A DNA stretch of 64,000 bases, from assembly GCF_000153185.1 (NCBI RefSeq), contig NZ_CH724154.1, forward strand, positions 125,736 to 189,735. Reading direction: 5' to 3'. The first letter of the stretch is position 1. Each line of letters opens with the position of its first letter. The DNA is from Reinekea blandensis MED297 (GTDB lineage: Bacteria > Pseudomonadota > Gammaproteobacteria > Pseudomonadales > Natronospirillaceae). Positions 27,380 through 35,516 of this stretch are shown piece after piece. Position numbers and translations under genes: made by a program. The notes beneath the pieces are model-generated. The model did no database searches, was not told the DNA's origin, and was given only the letters and a program-made list of their open reading frames with translations.

Positions 27380-28183
27380 ATGGGCCCGCTCACACTGACA
27401 GTCGTTCGCAGCCAAACCATGAGCACCGCTTTAAAACGCCTGGTGCTCACCGGCGAAGGCCTGCAGAGAATCCCGGAGGACAACGCCGGGTTGCACATCA
27501 AGCTGTTCTTTAAAACTAAACAACAGTCGCAACTGGTACTGCCCGAACGAGACGCCAACGGTAAGATTCAATGGCCTGCCGCCGAGCTGAAACCCATCGC
27601 CCGAACCTACTCCATTGCCGGTTATGACCGGACCCTGAATGAGCTCGCCGTCGACTTTGTTCTGCATGATGCGCCCGGCCCGGCGGCCGACTTTGCACGC
27701 CAGGCACAGCCGGGCGATACGCTCGGTTTTGCAGGGCCTGGTCCGATCACCCTGTATCACCCTAAGGCACAACACTTTCTTCTTGTGGGTGACCTGTCGG
27801 CAACTCCGGCGCTGTCAGCCGTCGCCAATGAGATTCACAACCCGGACAGCCTGACGATTTATCTGGACTTACCCCACGGTGTCTCTGAAGACGACATTCG
27901 CCGTCATTACTTCCCGGCCGCCGACACTCAGTTGACCTGTGTTTTCTCCGGGCATCCGTCCGGTCCGGATTTTCTCACGCCGATACAAACGCGCCTGCAA
28001 AACCTGCCACCGGAACAGACCAGCCTGACCCTCGCCGGTGAACACAATGCGGTGGTGGCCTTGCGTACCGAAGCACGCCGATTGGGCTTTACGAAACCAC
28101 AGCTTTATGCAGTGCCGTATTGGCGGCACACCATGAACGAAGAAACCTATCACGCTGAACGACATGCCGTGATGGACAACTGA
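27380..28183 (+). CDS. Siderophore-interacting protein (ViuB-type ferric reductase)
   Basis: The 267-residue flavoprotein has the FAD motif RTYSIAGYD near residues 75-83, a central LVGDLSATPAL stretch and the family C-terminus with PYWRHTMNEETYH. It reduces ferric siderophores in the cytoplasm so that iron is released. AGGA lies just before the ATG. It is first in a Fur-boxed operon with the ABC transporter genes that follow. Confidence 0.9.
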   Translation: MGPLTLTVVRSQTMSTALKRLVLTGEGLQRIPEDNAGLHIKLFFKTKQQSQLVLPERDANGKIQWPAAELKPIARTYSIAGYDRTLNELAVDFVLHDAPGPAADFARQAQPGDTLGFAGPGPITLYHPKAQHFLLVGDLSATPALSAVANEIHNPDSLTIYLDLPHGVSEDDIRRHYFPAADTQLTCVFSGHPSGPDFLTPIQTRLQNLPPEQTSLTLAGEHNAVVALRTEARRLGFTKPQLYAVPYWRHTMNEETYHAERHAVMDN

Positions 28184-28219
28184 CATAAAACGAATAACAG
28201 ACTTAACAGGAGACTCATC

Positions 28220-29119
28220 ATGAACGCTGCATTGAAAACCCTGCTGGCAACGGCCACGCTGACCGTCGCAGGCAGCACCCTTGCCGATACATTTACTGAT
28301 GCTCAAGGCACCGTCACCATCGACGGTACGCCCAACACCATTGTCACCTTTGATCTGGCGCCTCTGGATACCTTCGATACGCTCGGTGTAAAGGTCACCG
28401 GCGTAACGAAGCCGCACGCGCTGGGTTACCTGTCGAAATTTAAAGGCGACGATTACACCGATGTTGGCAGCTTTTTTGAACCGGATGTCGAAACCACGGC
28501 TTCGCTTGAACCTGACCTGATTGTTCTCGGTCCGCGCAGCGCCAAATTCAAAGATCAGTTTGACGAGTTTGCGCCAACCTTTGATGCTTCCGTCTGGGGT
28601 GCCGACTTTCTGGATCAGTTCTACTCCATGACCACAGAACTGGCAGCCGTCGTTGGTAAAGAAGCCGAAGCGGAAGAACATCTGGACGCCATCCGTGCGA
28701 AAGTCTCTGACGTGAATGTGGCCGCCGCTGATGCCGGTAACGCGCTGTTTATTCTGACCTCCGGCGGTAAAATTTCAGCCTACGGTCCGGGGTCTCGCTT
28801 CGGTTGGTTCTATGATGAACTGGGTGTGCAGCCAGCCGTACAGGATGTTGAAGCGGCGACTCACGGCGAGCCGATTTCCTTTGAGTTCCTGAAAGATGTA
28901 AACCCGGATTGGTTGTTTGTTCTGGATCGCGATGCTGCCATTGGCCAGTCCAGCGGTGCGGCAAAAGCGCTGCTCGATAACGACATCATTAACTCCATGC
29001 CTGCGGCACAGAACGACCGTATCGTTTATGTCGATGGTGTCGCCTGGTACATGGTGGCGTTCGGTTTGACCGCGGTTGATACGGCCGTGACCGAAGTGCG
29101 CGATGCGCTTGTTCAATAA
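28220..29119 (+). CDS. Periplasmic ferric-siderophore-binding protein (FatB/VctP/CeuE family)
   Basis: A 299-residue class III binding protein with a cleavable signal (cut near LA-DTF, residue 23) and no lipobox. The patterns PLDTFDTLGV, FFEPDVETTASLEPDLIVLGPRS (key words only: ASLEPDLI) and YGPGSRFGWFYDELG are typical of the catecholate-binding CeuE/VctP group. GGAG precedes the ATG. It delivers ferric siderophore to the two permeases downstream. Confidence 0.9.
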   Translation: MNAALKTLLATATLTVAGSTLADTFTDAQGTVTIDGTPNTIVTFDLAPLDTFDTLGVKVTGVTKPHALGYLSKFKGDDYTDVGSFFEPDVETTASLEPDLIVLGPRSAKFKDQFDEFAPTFDASVWGADFLDQFYSMTTELAAVVGKEAEAEEHLDAIRAKVSDVNVAAADAGNALFILTSGGKISAYGPGSRFGWFYDELGVQPAVQDVEAATHGEPISFEFLKDVNPDWLFVLDRDAAIGQSSGAAKALLDNDIINSMPAAQNDRIVYVDGVAWYMVAFGLTAVDTAVTEVRDALVQ

Positions 29120-29122
29120 CCG

Positions 29123-30061
29123 ATGAAAGCCTTTCTGCTTACGCTTGGTTTGGTGGCGGCGCTGGCCGTCATCAGCCTGTTTGTCGGCGTGGCGGATCTT
29201 TCCGCCAGTGAGGAGAATTACTCGCTCCTGTTTTTGACGCGCATTCCCCGCACCCTGGCGGTCTTGCTGGCAGGCAGTTCATTGGCAATCGCCGGTGTCA
29301 TAATGCAAATGCTGGCGCGCAATAAATTTGTCGAACCGACCACGACCGGCACGGTGGAATGGGCCACACTCGGCATCCTGTTGCTGTTGATTTTTGCACC
29401 AGAATCCAGCGTTATGGTCAAGCTGATTGTCGCGTGTCTGTTTGCCGTCGTAGGTGCCGTCAGCTTTCTGTTTCTGCTTAGCCGCATCCGCATTCAGTCA
29501 GAAGTTATTGTGCCATTGGTCGGCATTATGTACTCCGGCATCATGAGTTCGACGATCACCTTCATTGCCTTTCAGTACGATTTGATTCAATCCATCTGGA
29601 CGTGGATTCAAGGCGACTTCTCCATGATCATGCGCGGTCGTTACGAACTGCTCTGGCTCAGTGGTGTGCTTTGCATTGCTGCTTACATCACGGCCAATCA
29701 GTTCACCCTGGTTGGGCTCGGAGAGAGTGTGGCGAAAAATCTGGGCGTCAATTACCGCTGGATCGTAATCTGGGGTGTTTGTATGGTTGCCGTCATCTCC
29801 GGTATCACCGTGGTCAACGCGGGCGTCATTCCATTTCTCGGTCTGGTTGTCCCCAATCTGGTCAGTGTGTTTATGGGCGATAATCTGCGCAAATCTCTGC
29901 CCTGGATTGCCCTGATCGGTGCCGGCCTGGTCTTGGCCTGCGACCTGCTCGCGCGAACGCTGCGTTACCCCTATGAAGTGCCCATCGGCATCATCATGGG
30001 TGTGTTTGGCAGCGTCATCTTTCTTTCTATTCTGCTGCATCGGAACCGTCAATATGACTGA
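29123..30061 (+). CDS. Siderophore ABC transporter permease (FatD/VctD type)
   Basis: A 312-residue FecCD-family permease with about nine membrane helices. RIPRTLAVLLAGSSLAIAG near the N-terminus and NAGVIPFLGLVVPN in the C-terminal half are family signatures, the latter contacting the ATPase. It starts 4 nt after the binding protein gene and overlaps the second permease gene by 8 nt. Confidence 0.93.
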   Translation: MKAFLLTLGLVAALAVISLFVGVADLSASEENYSLLFLTRIPRTLAVLLAGSSLAIAGVIMQMLARNKFVEPTTTGTVEWATLGILLLLIFAPESSVMVKLIVACLFAVVGAVSFLFLLSRIRIQSEVIVPLVGIMYSGIMSSTITFIAFQYDLIQSIWTWIQGDFSMIMRGRYELLWLSGVLCIAAYITANQFTLVGLGESVAKNLGVNYRWIVIWGVCMVAVISGITVVNAGVIPFLGLVVPNLVSVFMGDNLRKSLPWIALIGAGLVLACDLLARTLRYPYEVPIGIIMGVFGSVIFLSILLHRNRQYD

Positions 30062-31046
30062 AGCTGTTTCCCGTCCGCGGCCATTGCATTGGCCAACACT
30101 GACGCCCGGTTGGCGTCTGGCTCTTTTGTTGACCTTGGTGGTGTTTGCGATTGCCCTGTACCTGACGTGGGACATTAAAGCGAGCCTGGCGTTTACTCTG
30201 AAGTACCGCAGCAAAAAACTCATCACGCTGTTACTGGTGGGTTTTTCGGTGTCGACGGCCACGCTGTTGTTTCAGACATTGAGCCAGAACCGCATTCTGA
30301 CCCCGGGCATCATGGGGTTCGATGCGCTCTATGTGCTGATCCAATCGATTCTGGTTCTGACGCTTGGCGTCATCGGTTTCAACACTCTGAACCCCTACAT
30401 GAAATGGGGCATGGAAACCGCACTGATGATCCTCGCCATGCTGATGATGTATCGGCTGCTCTTTCGTGGTAACCAGCAGTCTCTGCAGTTCATGATGCTG
30501 GCCGGGATTATTTTTGGCGTCCTGTTTTCCAGTGGCAGTGCGCTGGTGTTTCGGCTACTGGATCCGACTCAGTTTGGTGTGCTGCAGGATGCGCTGTTTG
30601 CCACCTTTGCGGCGGTCGATCCTATTCTGCTGCAGATTTCTTTCGGCGTGCTGGCCGTAACCGCAGTAGCCCTGTGGCGCACACATGCCCGATTGGACGT
30701 GATGCTGCTCGGTCAGAACAGTGCCACCAGCCTCGGCTTAAACTACAACGCCATGGTGCTGATGATTCTGCTGTTGGTGGCGATTCTTGTCAGTCTGTCG
30801 ACGGCGCTGGTCGGACCGGTCTCCTTTTTCGGCCTGCTGGTTGTGCACCTGGCCTATCGGCTGGCTGGTTCTTATCAGCACCGTTTTCTGATTCCATTCG
30901 CCGCCCTGCTGGGCATGCTGACCCTGGTCAGCGGCGAATTTATTCTGCAACACCTCACTAACTTCAGCACCCGACTCAGCATCATCATTGAGTTTTTCGG
31001 TGGACTGTTCTTCTTGGCGTTGATTATCCGACAGGGGAAAGCATGA
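30054..31046 (+). CDS. Siderophore ABC transporter permease (FatC/VctG type)
   Basis: The 330-residue second FecCD-type permease has nine or ten helices, with LLVGFSVSTATLLFQTLSQN replacing the usual GAxLAxxG motif and VGPVSFFGLLVVHLAYRL as the ATPase contact. I placed the start at ATG 30054 rather than at an earlier in-frame codon inside the preceding gene. It overlaps both neighbours, so the transporter is translationally coupled. Confidence 0.92.
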   Translation: MTEAVSRPRPLHWPTLTPGWRLALLLTLVVFAIALYLTWDIKASLAFTLKYRSKKLITLLLVGFSVSTATLLFQTLSQNRILTPGIMGFDALYVLIQSILVLTLGVIGFNTLNPYMKWGMETALMILAMLMMYRLLFRGNQQSLQFMMLAGIIFGVLFSSGSALVFRLLDPTQFGVLQDALFATFAAVDPILLQISFGVLAVTAVALWRTHARLDVMLLGQNSATSLGLNYNAMVLMILLLVAILVSLSTALVGPVSFFGLLVVHLAYRLAGSYQHRFLIPFAALLGMLTLVSGEFILQHLTNFSTRLSIIIEFFGGLFFLALIIRQGKA

Positions 31047-31801
31047 TTGAACTGAGCAATATCTGCCTGAGCTATGGTAAAAACGACATTCTGACCAACG
31101 TGAGTCTGTCACTTCGCCAACAGGGTCTGACCTCCATCATCGGCCCTAACGGCGCCGGAAAATCATCATTGCTCGCGATCCTGAACCGGTTGCAAAAACC
31201 AACGTCTGGTGAAGTCCGGATTGATGGACAACCGATTGACAGCTTTGATAACCGAGTCCTGGCAACGCGGCTCTCCATTCTGCGACAGGATAATCAGATC
31301 AACGCCCGCATCAGCGTGCGTGATCTGGTTTGCTTTGGCCGGTTCCCGTATCACAACGGTCGCCCGACGGCAGAAGACTGGGCCGTCATTGATCAGGCCA
31401 TTCATTACCTCGATATGTCGGACCTGCAGGATCGCTATCTGGATCAGCTGTCCGGCGGCCAGCGACAACGGGCATTCATTGCCATGGTGTTGGCTCAGGA
31501 TACTCAGTACGTATTTCTGGATGAACCCCTGAACAACCTCGACATGAAACACAGCGTCGCCATCATGAAGCAACTACGACGCGCCTGTGAAGAGCTCAGC
31601 AAAAGCATCGTGGTCGTTCTGCACGACATCAACTTTGCGTCCTGCTACTCCGATGAGATTGTGTCCATGAAACATGGCCGCATTGCACACAGCGGCTCAC
31701 CCGAGCAGGTGATGCAGGATCATATTCTGATGGACTTGTACGACATGCCGTTGAGTGTGCAACAGATCGACGACAAACGCTTGTGTCTGTATTACCTGTA
31801 A
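31043..31801 (+). CDS. Siderophore ABC transporter ATPase (FatE/VctC type)
   Basis: A 252-residue ATPase with Walker A GPNGAGKSS near 34-42, signature LSGGQRQRA, Walker B VFLDEP and the switch His in VVLHDINFA. It powers the two permeases. The ATGA overlap with the permease gene shows coupling. Confidence 0.95.
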   Translation: MIELSNICLSYGKNDILTNVSLSLRQQGLTSIIGPNGAGKSSLLAILNRLQKPTSGEVRIDGQPIDSFDNRVLATRLSILRQDNQINARISVRDLVCFGRFPYHNGRPTAEDWAVIDQAIHYLDMSDLQDRYLDQLSGGQRQRAFIAMVLAQDTQYVFLDEPLNNLDMKHSVAIMKQLRRACEELSKSIVVVLHDINFASCYSDEIVSMKHGRIAHSGSPEQVMQDHILMDLYDMPLSVQQIDDKRLCLYYL

Positions 31802-31835
31802 ACCCAGTTACACATTCGCACCCGGAGGCGACACT

Positions 31836-32018
31836 ATGAAAACCATCAGTCGAACACTCGCAGGCCTCTTAGTGATGATTTTACTGATCGCACTGAGCGG
31901 ACACGCGGCCGGTCTATCTGTCAAAGACGCGCTTTCAGGACTGGTCCTGTTGGGATGCCTTGGTTTTCTGATTGCAGGGCGACCGGACAGCGATTCCGGT
32001 CACGACCCCGGTTGGTAA
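31836..32018 (+). CDS. 60-residue membrane protein at the end of the siderophore operon
   Basis: ATG 31836 follows GGAGG at 31824-31828. The product has a hydrophobic segment at about 8-27, a short loop, a second at about 37-49 and a polar Asp-rich tail. No family recognised. It lies 34 bp after the ATPase gene on the same strand, so it is probably co-expressed and iron regulated. Confidence 0.65.
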   Translation: MKTISRTLAGLLVMILLIALSGHAAGLSVKDALSGLVLLGCLGFLIAGRPDSDSGHDPGW

Positions 32019-32025
32019 CCCATGG

Positions 32026-32523
32026 CTACAGAGTCTGTACCCATTCTTCCAGGTTCAGATTTTCACGCTGTTGTGGCGGTTCAAACAGCTTAGTCACCGC
32101 CGTAAACACCGCTTCGTTATCAAACGCTGCCCGCTCGGGCTGAGCCACCCGGCGTTGAGCGATTCGAGCCAAACAAACATCGTCTGACGCGGACAGATAA
32201 ACCGCCCGGTGCGCCGCCGCAACGTCGGTTGCCAACTGCACAAACCACTGCCGGTCTCGCTGCGTGTTCGCCGGGAAATCCAAGACAACGGCATTGCCGA
32301 CTGACAACAACTGTTGCACATGCGGCCGGATGACGGACAACAGACGACGATGGCGTACGACAAAGTCGTCGAAGGTCTGAATCTCATCGGGATAAAGCAA
32401 ACTGAGCCAATCGTCTTCTGAAATCCGTATCGCACCAACTTGCTCAGCCAGGGTTTTCGAGTGGGTCGACTTCCCTGCACCCATTTTCCCAATCAGAAAA
32501 TACAGAGTTCCTTTGTTCGTCAT
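32026..32523 (-). CDS. P-loop small-molecule kinase-like ATPase
   Basis: A 165-residue AAA_33/zeta-type kinase with Walker A IGKMGAGKST near residues 9-18, an ISEDDW acceptor region and VVLDFPAN as Walker B. Similar proteins phosphorylate small molecules or RNA ends; the substrate is unknown. ATG 32523 lies 11 bp after rpiB on the same strand with GGA upstream. Confidence 0.8.
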   Translation of the reverse strand: MTNKGTLYFLIGKMGAGKSTHSKTLAEQVGAIRISEDDWLSLLYPDEIQTFDDFVVRHRRLLSVIRPHVQQLLSVGNAVVLDFPANTQRDRQWFVQLATDVAAAHRAVYLSASDDVCLARIAQRRVAQPERAAFDNEAVFTAVTKLFEPPQQRENLNLEEWVQTL

Positions 32524-32533
32524 GCCAGATTCC

Positions 32534-32959
32534 TTACACATCAATTTTATCGATCCGACGTTGATGTCGGCCGCCAGCAAAGGTCGCCGCAAGCCAATGA
32601 TCAACGATCGCTAACGCATCGGTCTCGGTCATCATGCGCTGCCCAATGGCAATCATATTGCAATTACCATGTGCCATCGACAACTCAGCCGTTCTGAGGT
32701 TCCAGACCACGGCGCACCGAATGCCCCGGATCCGGTTCGCGACAATGGCTTCATTGCCACTGCCACCGACGATGATGCCTCGTTGACAATCATTCCGGGC
32801 AACGGCTTCGGCGGCTGGCCGGACGATATCGGGATAGTCGACCGGCTCTTCCGAGTGGGCGCCAAAATCCTGAACCGACACCCCGCGCTCAAGAAGAGCC
32901 TTACGAATGGACTCTTTATAGTAAAAACCAGCGTGGTCACACGCTAACGCAACAATCAA
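32534..32959 (-). CDS. rpiB: RpiB/LacAB-family sugar-phosphate isomerase
   Basis: The 141-residue product begins with the ribose-5-phosphate isomerase B pattern ACDHAGF and has GHSEEPVDYPD-type and NRIRGIRCA segments. The active-site loop reads GGSGNEA rather than the CGTGIG of E. coli RpiB, so the catalytic Cys is replaced by Ser as in the actinobacterial Ser/Glu type. It interconverts ribose and ribulose 5-phosphates, or possibly another aldose phosphate. It leads a two-gene unit with the P-loop kinase. Confidence 0.85.
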   Translation of the reverse strand: MIVALACDHAGFYYKESIRKALLERGVSVQDFGAHSEEPVDYPDIVRPAAEAVARNDCQRGIIVGGSGNEAIVANRIRGIRCAVVWNLRTAELSMAHGNCNMIAIGQRMMTETDALAIVDHWLAATFAGGRHQRRIDKIDV

Positions 32960-33142
32960 TATGGTTTCTCCTCTATTTGCATCCGGTTAAAGCCAGGCGA
33001 TGTCTACGATAGGAAGTGTTCGAACTTAATAAGTGGGTAACCATCAGGAAGCGATGGCCCCAGGCGCGAAAGAGGGTTCAATATTGGCTGAGCCGGATGT
33101 CAGTGAGATCGGCGTTTGAGAGGAGAACAGGAAAAAGAAAAC

Positions 33143-33172
33143 AAAAAGGTGTGCGGGTTATCTGCAGACACC
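33143..33172 (-). terminator. Probable terminator of bfd
   Basis: On the minus strand a GGTGT...GC stem with a 2-nt bulge pairs with GCACACC and is followed by TTTTTG, just after the bfd stop. Confidence 0.5.
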
Positions 33173-33186
33173 CGGAATGAGACCGG

Positions 33187-33396
33187 TCAGCCGGCCTCGT
33201 AGAACAGGTCAGCAACCTCATGCTCATTCAGTGCCGCCAAGGTTTGATTGATGATGTCTCGGGTCGCGATACCGCATTTACCGCACTGAGATGCGGTCCC
33301 CAGGATCGAATTGACCTCTCGAAGGCTGCTGGCCCCATCGACCACCGCTTCGCGAATCTGAGTATCGGTTACGCCTCGGCACAAACAAACGTACAT
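33187..33396 (-). CDS. bfd: Bacterioferritin-associated ferredoxin
   Basis: The 69-residue [2Fe-2S] protein has the ligand pattern Cys4, Cys6, Cys38 and Cys41 (CLC and CGKC) of Bfd. It binds bacterioferritin and passes electrons to release stored iron. It is divergent from a secreted EEP-family gene across a region with Fur-type palindromes, so it should be induced by iron starvation, as in Pseudomonas. The bacterioferritins themselves are 5.5 kb away. Confidence 0.93.
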   Translation of the reverse strand: MYVCLCRGVTDTQIREAVVDGASSLREVNSILGTASQCGKCGIATRDIINQTLAALNEHEVADLFYEAG

Positions 33397-33446
33397 TGCT
33401 CTACCCTATGCAGTTGATAGTGTGGACTATAATCCAAATGAAACGC

Positions 33447-33462
33447 ATTCTCAAATGAGAAT
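33447..33462. promoter_or_regulatory. Fur-type palindrome between bfd and the EEP gene
   Basis: ATTCTC-AAAT-GAGAAT is a perfect palindrome made of the Fur half-sites found in AATGAGAAT-type boxes. A second, weaker Fur-like patch (GATGATTATCG) lies at 33493-33503, nearer the plus-strand gene. Confidence 0.6.
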
Positions 33463-33564
33463 TCAATCATTTAACAATAATTCACAGTTAGCGATGATTA
33501 TCGTTAAGAATTGACGTCACGCGTTGAGTAAGATCAGCTTTTTAAATGGTTTGGGAGTTCGATC

Positions 33565-34407
33565 ATGGTTAGATTACTGTCGGTTTCTGTGGTCTTGAGT
33601 CTGTTGCTTTGCGCGACCGCCTTGGCAGGTACGCCCCTGCGCGTCGCCTCCCACAACATCCATTACATCCTCCCGAACAACCCTGACGATGACTGGGAAA
33701 CCCGCCGGGATGCCGTGATTGCCGTCATAGACGACATGGCCGCCGACATCCTCGCTTTTCAGGAAATGGAATCCTTTGTCGGCGGTGTGAATCATCAGAA
33801 CCTGCAGTTGGACTGGGTTCTCGAACACCACCCGGACTATAACGCCGGCGCCTTCAGCGATAATGCCGACCAGTTCCCCATCACCCAGCCGATTCTTTAC
33901 CGCCGGGATCGGTTTTCACTGCAAACGCAGGGGTTCTTTTTCTTTTCGGAAACCCCGGATGTCATCTACTCAAGGCAATGGGATGGTCGCTACCCCTATT
34001 TTGTCAGCTGGGTCGAACTGTTCGATCACACGAATGACCGCAACCTGTTCGTGTTTAACTTCCATAACGACTTCGCCAGTCGCAGCAATCGACGCCAATC
34101 CTCAGAGCTGACCGCTGAACGCATCGAGCAGATCGCTGGTGAAACACCGGTGATCCTGTTAGGAGATTTCAATGCGCCAGTCTGGTTTCGTGAGGTGGAA
34201 CGGTTTGAACCGAAGCTGACACCAATAAAGCCCGGCGGCAGCACCAACCGCATTCTGGGACTGAAACTGTTACCGGCCATCGACCACATCCTCATATCAG
34301 ACGACTTTGTTGCCGATACCGATGTTCAGGTTTGGGACCGCCGATACGGCGGGGAGTACCCCAGTGATCACTTCCCGATCAGTGCAGATATCCGTTTTTC
34401 AGATTAA
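33565..34407 (+). CDS. Secreted endonuclease/exonuclease/phosphatase-family protein
   Basis: The 280-residue product has a signal peptide (about 21 residues, ending ALAG) and the EEP metal-dependent hydrolase fold: ASHNIHY, AFQEME carrying the metal Glu, GDFNAP and the C-terminal SDHFPI with the catalytic His. Family substrates range from nucleic acids to phospholipids and phosphodiesters; none can be picked here. The Fur-type region upstream suggests a role in iron starvation. Confidence 0.85.
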   Translation: MVRLLSVSVVLSLLLCATALAGTPLRVASHNIHYILPNNPDDDWETRRDAVIAVIDDMAADILAFQEMESFVGGVNHQNLQLDWVLEHHPDYNAGAFSDNADQFPITQPILYRRDRFSLQTQGFFFFSETPDVIYSRQWDGRYPYFVSWVELFDHTNDRNLFVFNFHNDFASRSNRRQSSELTAERIEQIAGETPVILLGDFNAPVWFREVERFEPKLTPIKPGGSTNRILGLKLLPAIDHILISDDFVADTDVQVWDRRYGGEYPSDHFPISADIRFSD

Positions 34408-34447
34408 CCCCCCACCCGAGAAGCCACTATACAACTTCCTGACAATA

Positions 34448-34506
34448 TTTTGCGCGCAAAACAATTGACAGGCAAACTACTTCACCGTATTGTTTTGCGC
34501 ACAAAC
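34448..34506. promoter_or_regulatory. Two TTTTGCGC palindromic sites, candidate OhrR operators
   Basis: TTTTGCGCGCAAAA at 34448-34461 is a perfect 14-bp palindrome; TTTTGCGCACAAAC at 34493-34506 is a near copy 45 bp downstream. They lie directly before ohr, the usual place for OhrR control, but no ohrR gene is in the window. Confidence 0.5.
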
Positions 34507-34532
34507 TAAATGCACAGCAACAGGAAACGATC

Positions 34533-34961
34533 ATGGCAACTCTCGAAAAAACACTGTACACCGCACAAGCCATAGCAACCGGCGGTCGTGAAGGCACCGC
34601 TAAAAGCTCAGACAACAAACTGGATGTCACGCTGAGCACACCTAAAGAGCTCGGTGGTGCCGGCGGCGACGGTACCAACCCCGAACAACTCTTTGCTGCG
34701 GGCTATGCCGCCTGCTTCATTGGCGCCCTGAAAGTGGTCGCCGGTGCCGCGAAAATTAAACTGCCGGAAGATACCTCCATCCAATCCAAGGTTCATATCG
34801 GTCCGGTCGGCGCTGGCTTTGGTATCGCAGCTGAACTGGCCGTCAGCATTCCTGGCATCGACCAGGACACCGCCCAGACGTTGGTTGAAAAAGCGCATGA
34901 AGTATGCCCATACTCCAATGCCACGCGCGGTAACATTGATGTCAAACTGAGCGTTCTTTAA
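34533..34961 (+). CDS. ohr: Organic hydroperoxide resistance protein (Ohr/OsmC family)
   Basis: A 142-residue thiol peroxidase that reduces organic and fatty-acid hydroperoxides. The two active cysteines are Cys61 in [12 protein letters not shown] and Cys125 in VCPYSNAT, with the conserved PEQLFAAG before the first. The length and the order are typical of Ohr rather than OsmC. Twin palindromes upstream suggest peroxide-responsive control. A hairpin terminator follows. Confidence 0.93.
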   Translation: MATLEKTLYTAQAIATGGREGTAKSSDNKLDVTLSTPKELGGAGGDGTNPEQLFAAGYAACFIGALKVVAGAAKIKLPEDTSIQSKVHIGPVGAGFGIAAELAVSIPGIDQDTAQTLVEKAHEVCPYSNATRGNIDVKLSVL

Positions 34962-34984
34962 GACATGAACCGTTAACAAAAAAC

Positions 34985-35008
34985 CGGCGCCTCTGAGCGC
35001 CGTTTTTT
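34985..35008 (+). terminator. Terminator of ohr
   Basis: A CGGCGC/GCGCCG stem with a 6-nt loop is followed by six Ts. Confidence 0.85.
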
Positions 35009-35036
35009 GATCCTAACTGGAAAACCCTTTACAGAC

Positions 35037-35516
35037 TTAGCCTCGGCAAGCGGCCGGTAGAAACTCTTTTTCCAAATCTGTTTTATTAGTGCCTACTGCT
35101 TGCATACCGTTCACGGGTTCATCGTAACCACAGAGCCAGGCAATCGGGCTGGCAGGACTGCCAACTACGGCTGCAGGTCTAAACGACAGAACCTTACCTT
35201 GAAGTGGCGCGGATGCTTTGTTGCCCAGCGTTACGTGGATTGCTCCGGACTCAACAACGACACCCGTGATCCTGTTACCGATCAGAAAGTTAGCGGCCGG
35301 CACGCCAGCCGTTTCATTATCCGTAGGAAACTCGAGTTCCTCAACGTAGTAGTTGGTCACATTTTCCCGGATCGTCGCTGCCATACTGAGGGCCTCGACG
35401 ACCTCACTTCGTTGCACGTAAACCTGATAAGCAGGGAGCGCGACAGACGCAAGAACGCCAATAATTGCAACAACAATCATCAACTCGATTAATGTAAACC
35501 CCTTGATTCCATTCAT
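35037..35516 (-). CDS. Type IV major-pilin-like prepilin
   Basis: The 159-residue product has a short leader cut after Gly6, followed by [12 protein letters not shown] with the invariant Glu11 (mature residue 5), the N-terminal helix of type IV pilins. Cys129 and Cys157 near the C-terminus would form the disulphide-bonded loop. Its start overlaps the PilC-like gene by 4 nt. No assembly ATPase or prepilin peptidase is nearby. It may be a swapped or supplementary pilin. Confidence 0.92.
   Translation of the reverse strand: MNGIKGFTLIELMIVVAIIGVLASVALPAYQVYVQRSEVVEALSMAATIRENVTNYYVEELEFPTDNETAGVPAANFLIGNRITGVVVESGAIHVTLGNKASAPLQGKVLSFRPAAVVGSPASPIAWLCGYDEPVNGMQAVGTNKTDLEKEFLPAACRG

Noticed and set aside
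27869..28681. 270-codon minus-strand frame across the SIP and binding-protein genes
   Set aside because: It lies opposite two well-supported genes and shows no recognisable motif.
29498..30262. 254-codon minus-strand frame opposite the permease genes
   Set aside because: A shadow of a permease coding region; the product is polar and His/Asn/Asp-rich with no family pattern.
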